A DNA stretch of 64,000 bases from NCBI RefSeq assembly GCF_001292705.1, contig NZ_LGAK01000024.1:1-64000 (forward strand), read 5' to 3'. Positions 62,652 to 64,000 of the stretch are shown here, in pieces. The first letter of the stretch is position 1. Each line of letters opens with the position of its first letter. Both the position numbers and the translations under genes were made by a program. Under the pieces are notes generated by a model. The model ran no database searches and was not told the DNA's origin. It saw only the letters and a program-made list of their open reading frames with translations. The stretch is from Marinagarivorans algicola (GTDB lineage Bacteria; Pseudomonadota; Gammaproteobacteria; Pseudomonadales; Cellvibrionaceae).

Positions 62652-63254
62652 ATGACTCTATTTCACTCTTTACCTGATTTTTCAATGTTAGCCATCATTG
62701 CGAATCGAATGTTCAAGCAAATTCTACCACGCAAAAAAAATACCTCCGTATTACCTGAGCTAGGTGATCAATTAATTCCACCGGGTTCGGCATCAGATGT
62801 GTTTAATGGATTCGTGACCTCGCCAGGCAATGCACATGGTTTACAGCTCAAGATTCATCATGATGCCGTTTCAGGTGTCTCATGCCATTGGTTGACAGCT
62901 AAAAAATTTGAAGGCTATCCACAAGCTTTGCACGGTGGTATTAGCTTTGCAATTTTAGATGAGCTGTTAGCCTATGCTGTCTTTGATCGGTTTAGAACAT
63001 TTGCTGTGACCTTATCAAGTAAAACACAATTTTTTAGCCGTATACGTGTTGGGGAGGAAGTGAAAGCCAATGCCGTCGTCACAAGGAAATTTTGGCGATT
63101 TATTAATGTTGAAGGGAAGATATACAATTCACGTGGTCGTGTAGTCGTTAGTATGAAAAGTACTTTTTATATGCCTACTAAAAAAGAATTCAAAAAGATT
63201 TTAGACTTATCCATTATGCCTAGCGAGGCACTGCCCTATTGTGGGACTGACTAA
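62652..63254 (+). CDS. hotdog-fold thioesterase-like protein
   Basis: 200 residues. The hotdog signature ALHGGISFAILDELLAYAVF (about 97-116) is the HGG-type of PaaI/4HBT proteins. An N-terminal extension of about 60 residues precedes it, with hydrophobic and basic residues (MLAIIANRMFKQILPRKKN) that could associate with membrane. AGGAAG stands rather far from the ATG. It precedes a CFA-synthase-type methyltransferase gene by 66 bp, so both may act on fatty acyl chains; substrate unknown. Confidence 0.75.
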   Translation: MTLFHSLPDFSMLAIIANRMFKQILPRKKNTSVLPELGDQLIPPGSASDVFNGFVTSPGNAHGLQLKIHHDAVSGVSCHWLTAKKFEGYPQALHGGISFAILDELLAYAVFDRFRTFAVTLSSKTQFFSRIRVGEEVKANAVVTRKFWRFINVEGKIYNSRGRVVVSMKSTFYMPTKKEFKKILDLSIMPSEALPYCGTD

Positions 63255-63320
63255 AGGGTATTCAAGGAAATAATGTGCAAGTGCACAATAGTCAAGACCA
63301 TAAAGTTGAAAAGGTAAAAT

Positions 63321-64000
63321 ATGCAAAGTCGAATGATGGATTTAATTGAGTCTGCACCTAGTGAAGCTAGGAATCTTTATCAAAAGTATAATATGGAGGA
63401 AGAGATAGATCGTATTGCGTATCACTATGAGGTGGATTCAGATTTTTTTAAAATAATCACCGGCGGAGAATGGAATCATTATTCTTGCTGCATGTGGGAG
63501 GAGGGTTCCAGCTTAACGCAAGCCCAAGAACGAAAACTCGATGAATTTGCACGTATGATGAACCTAAAGCCCGGCATGCATATCCTAGATGTGGGTTGCG
63601 GCTGGGGCGGCCCTTTGGTGTACTTATGCCAGAAGTATAAAGTAACTGGCCATGGTATTACCATATCGCCTATGGCGATACCGGTTGCTGAAGCGCGTGC
63701 TAAAAAATATAACGCACAATGTACTTTTGAGGTAGTGCATTGGCAAGAATTGAGAAGTGTTAAACAATTTGATGCTATTTATAGCGATGAAGTTATTGTC
63801 CATTTTAATGATCTTGATGGCTTTTTTAGGAAAGCCAGTCAGTTATTAAAAACAGGCGGTATTATGGTTAATAAAGAGCTTCACTTTCGTCATTCTAAGC
63901 ATAAGCACGCGATAGATAAGTTGAGCCAGCATATTAATAAAGTGTATGCCTATACCGGAAATTACCGCACCTTGCGCGATGAATTAGATTTGTTAGATAA
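63321..64000 (+). CDS. CFA-synthase-type SAM-dependent methyltransferase (partial)
   Basis: The frame is open from the ATG at 63321 to the window end (226 codons visible), so the C-terminus is missing. MHILDVGCGWGGPLVYLCQKY is the SAM-binding motif I and YSDEVIVHFNDLDGFFRKASQLLKTGGIMVNKELHF the following core, as in the cyclopropane fatty acid/mycolic acid methyltransferase family. FKIITGGEWNHYSCCMW near residue 50 recalls the family's FYxxxLDxxxxYSxG region but is divergent. Acts probably on lipid acyl chains; actual reaction unknown. Probably in an operon with the hotdog gene. Confidence 0.8.
   Translation, partial: MQSRMMDLIESAPSEARNLYQKYNMEEEIDRIAYHYEVDSDFFKIITGGEWNHYSCCMWEEGSSLTQAQERKLDEFARMMNLKPGMHILDVGCGWGGPLVYLCQKYKVTGHGITISPMAIPVAEARAKKYNAQCTFEVVHWQELRSVKQFDAIYSDEVIVHFNDLDGFFRKASQLLKTGGIMVNKELHFRHSKHKHAIDKLSQHINKVYAYTGNYRTLRDELDLLD

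Overview
The window looks like a chromosomal segment of a marine or saprophytic gammaproteobacterium, most likely of the Cellvibrionaceae/Cellvibrionales. This is inferred from gene content: serine-rich linkers joining secreted domains, carbohydrate-binding and malectin-like modules on lipoproteins, a TamA-TamB pair, an Fpr gene divergent from a LysR gene, FadL, LpxR and an assimilatory nitrate reductase. No rRNA, tRNA, CRISPR array, insertion sequence or replication origin was seen. Base composition is moderate, with AT-rich intergenic stretches near 10.7-11.0 kb, 57.1-57.9 kb and 62.4-62.6 kb.

Layout. 0-1 kb: an orphan polymorphic-toxin C-terminus of ADP-ribosyltransferase type with a small membrane protein behind it (possible immunity), and a CPXCG cysteine-rich protein. 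1-2.6 kb: an FAD-dependent dehydrogenase. 3-9.7 kb: an unusual secreted cluster made of a CBM-bearing di-heme-motif DUF1592-type lipoprotein, a Tat-exported DUF1552-type partner, and a lipoprotein with thrombospondin type 3 and malectin-like domains plus an unassigned C-terminal domain. 10-15.4 kb: a small PstS-like periplasmic protein, an M14 carboxypeptidase, a metallo-beta-lactamase-fold hydrolase, a two-TM protein and a YhiN flavoprotein. 15.4-21.2 kb: tamA-tamB, translationally coupled. 21.3-27.3 kb: cobQ, then sbcD-sbcC. 27.3-32.7 kb: a four-FAS1 lipoprotein and a periplasmic-propeller diguanylate cyclase. 33.2-38 kb: a LysR regulator divergent from fpr, then trxC, yqhA, an LpxL-type acyltransferase and tpx, a redox-flavoured stretch. 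38.4-44.3 kb: a YdjM-like membrane protein, CvfB, an NTF2-like protein, a glutathionyl-hydroquinone reductase, and the FMN reductase - cytochrome b561 - YceI group. 44.4-47 kb: a TetR regulator flanked by a hotdog thioesterase and an LpxR-like protein, with three copies of a shared operator-like motif. 47-54 kb: an MtfA-like peptidase fused to SEC-C, a CWC protein, an O-antigen-ligase-like protein, a repeat lipoprotein, a prolyl-hydroxylase-like enzyme and a beta-barrel protein. 54-57 kb: gamma carbonic anhydrase, a hypothetical and FadL. 58-62.3 kb: a nitrate reductase electron-transfer subunit and NasA. 62.6 kb to the end: a second hotdog protein and a truncated CFA-synthase-type methyltransferase.

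How the parts connect. The best regulatory inference is the TetR module: a 13-bp motif sits in the spacer of a good tetR promoter and recurs twice, 32 bp apart, in front of the LpxR-like gene. The LysR gene carries a perfect 8-3-8 dyad directly upstream of its start, and the LysR/fpr arrangement recalls FinR/fprA of Pseudomonas. The most unusual coding content is the 3-9.7 kb secreted cluster and the five-repeat DPY lipoprotein at 50-52.2 kb. All assignments come from reading motifs and family resemblance by eye; no database search was run.
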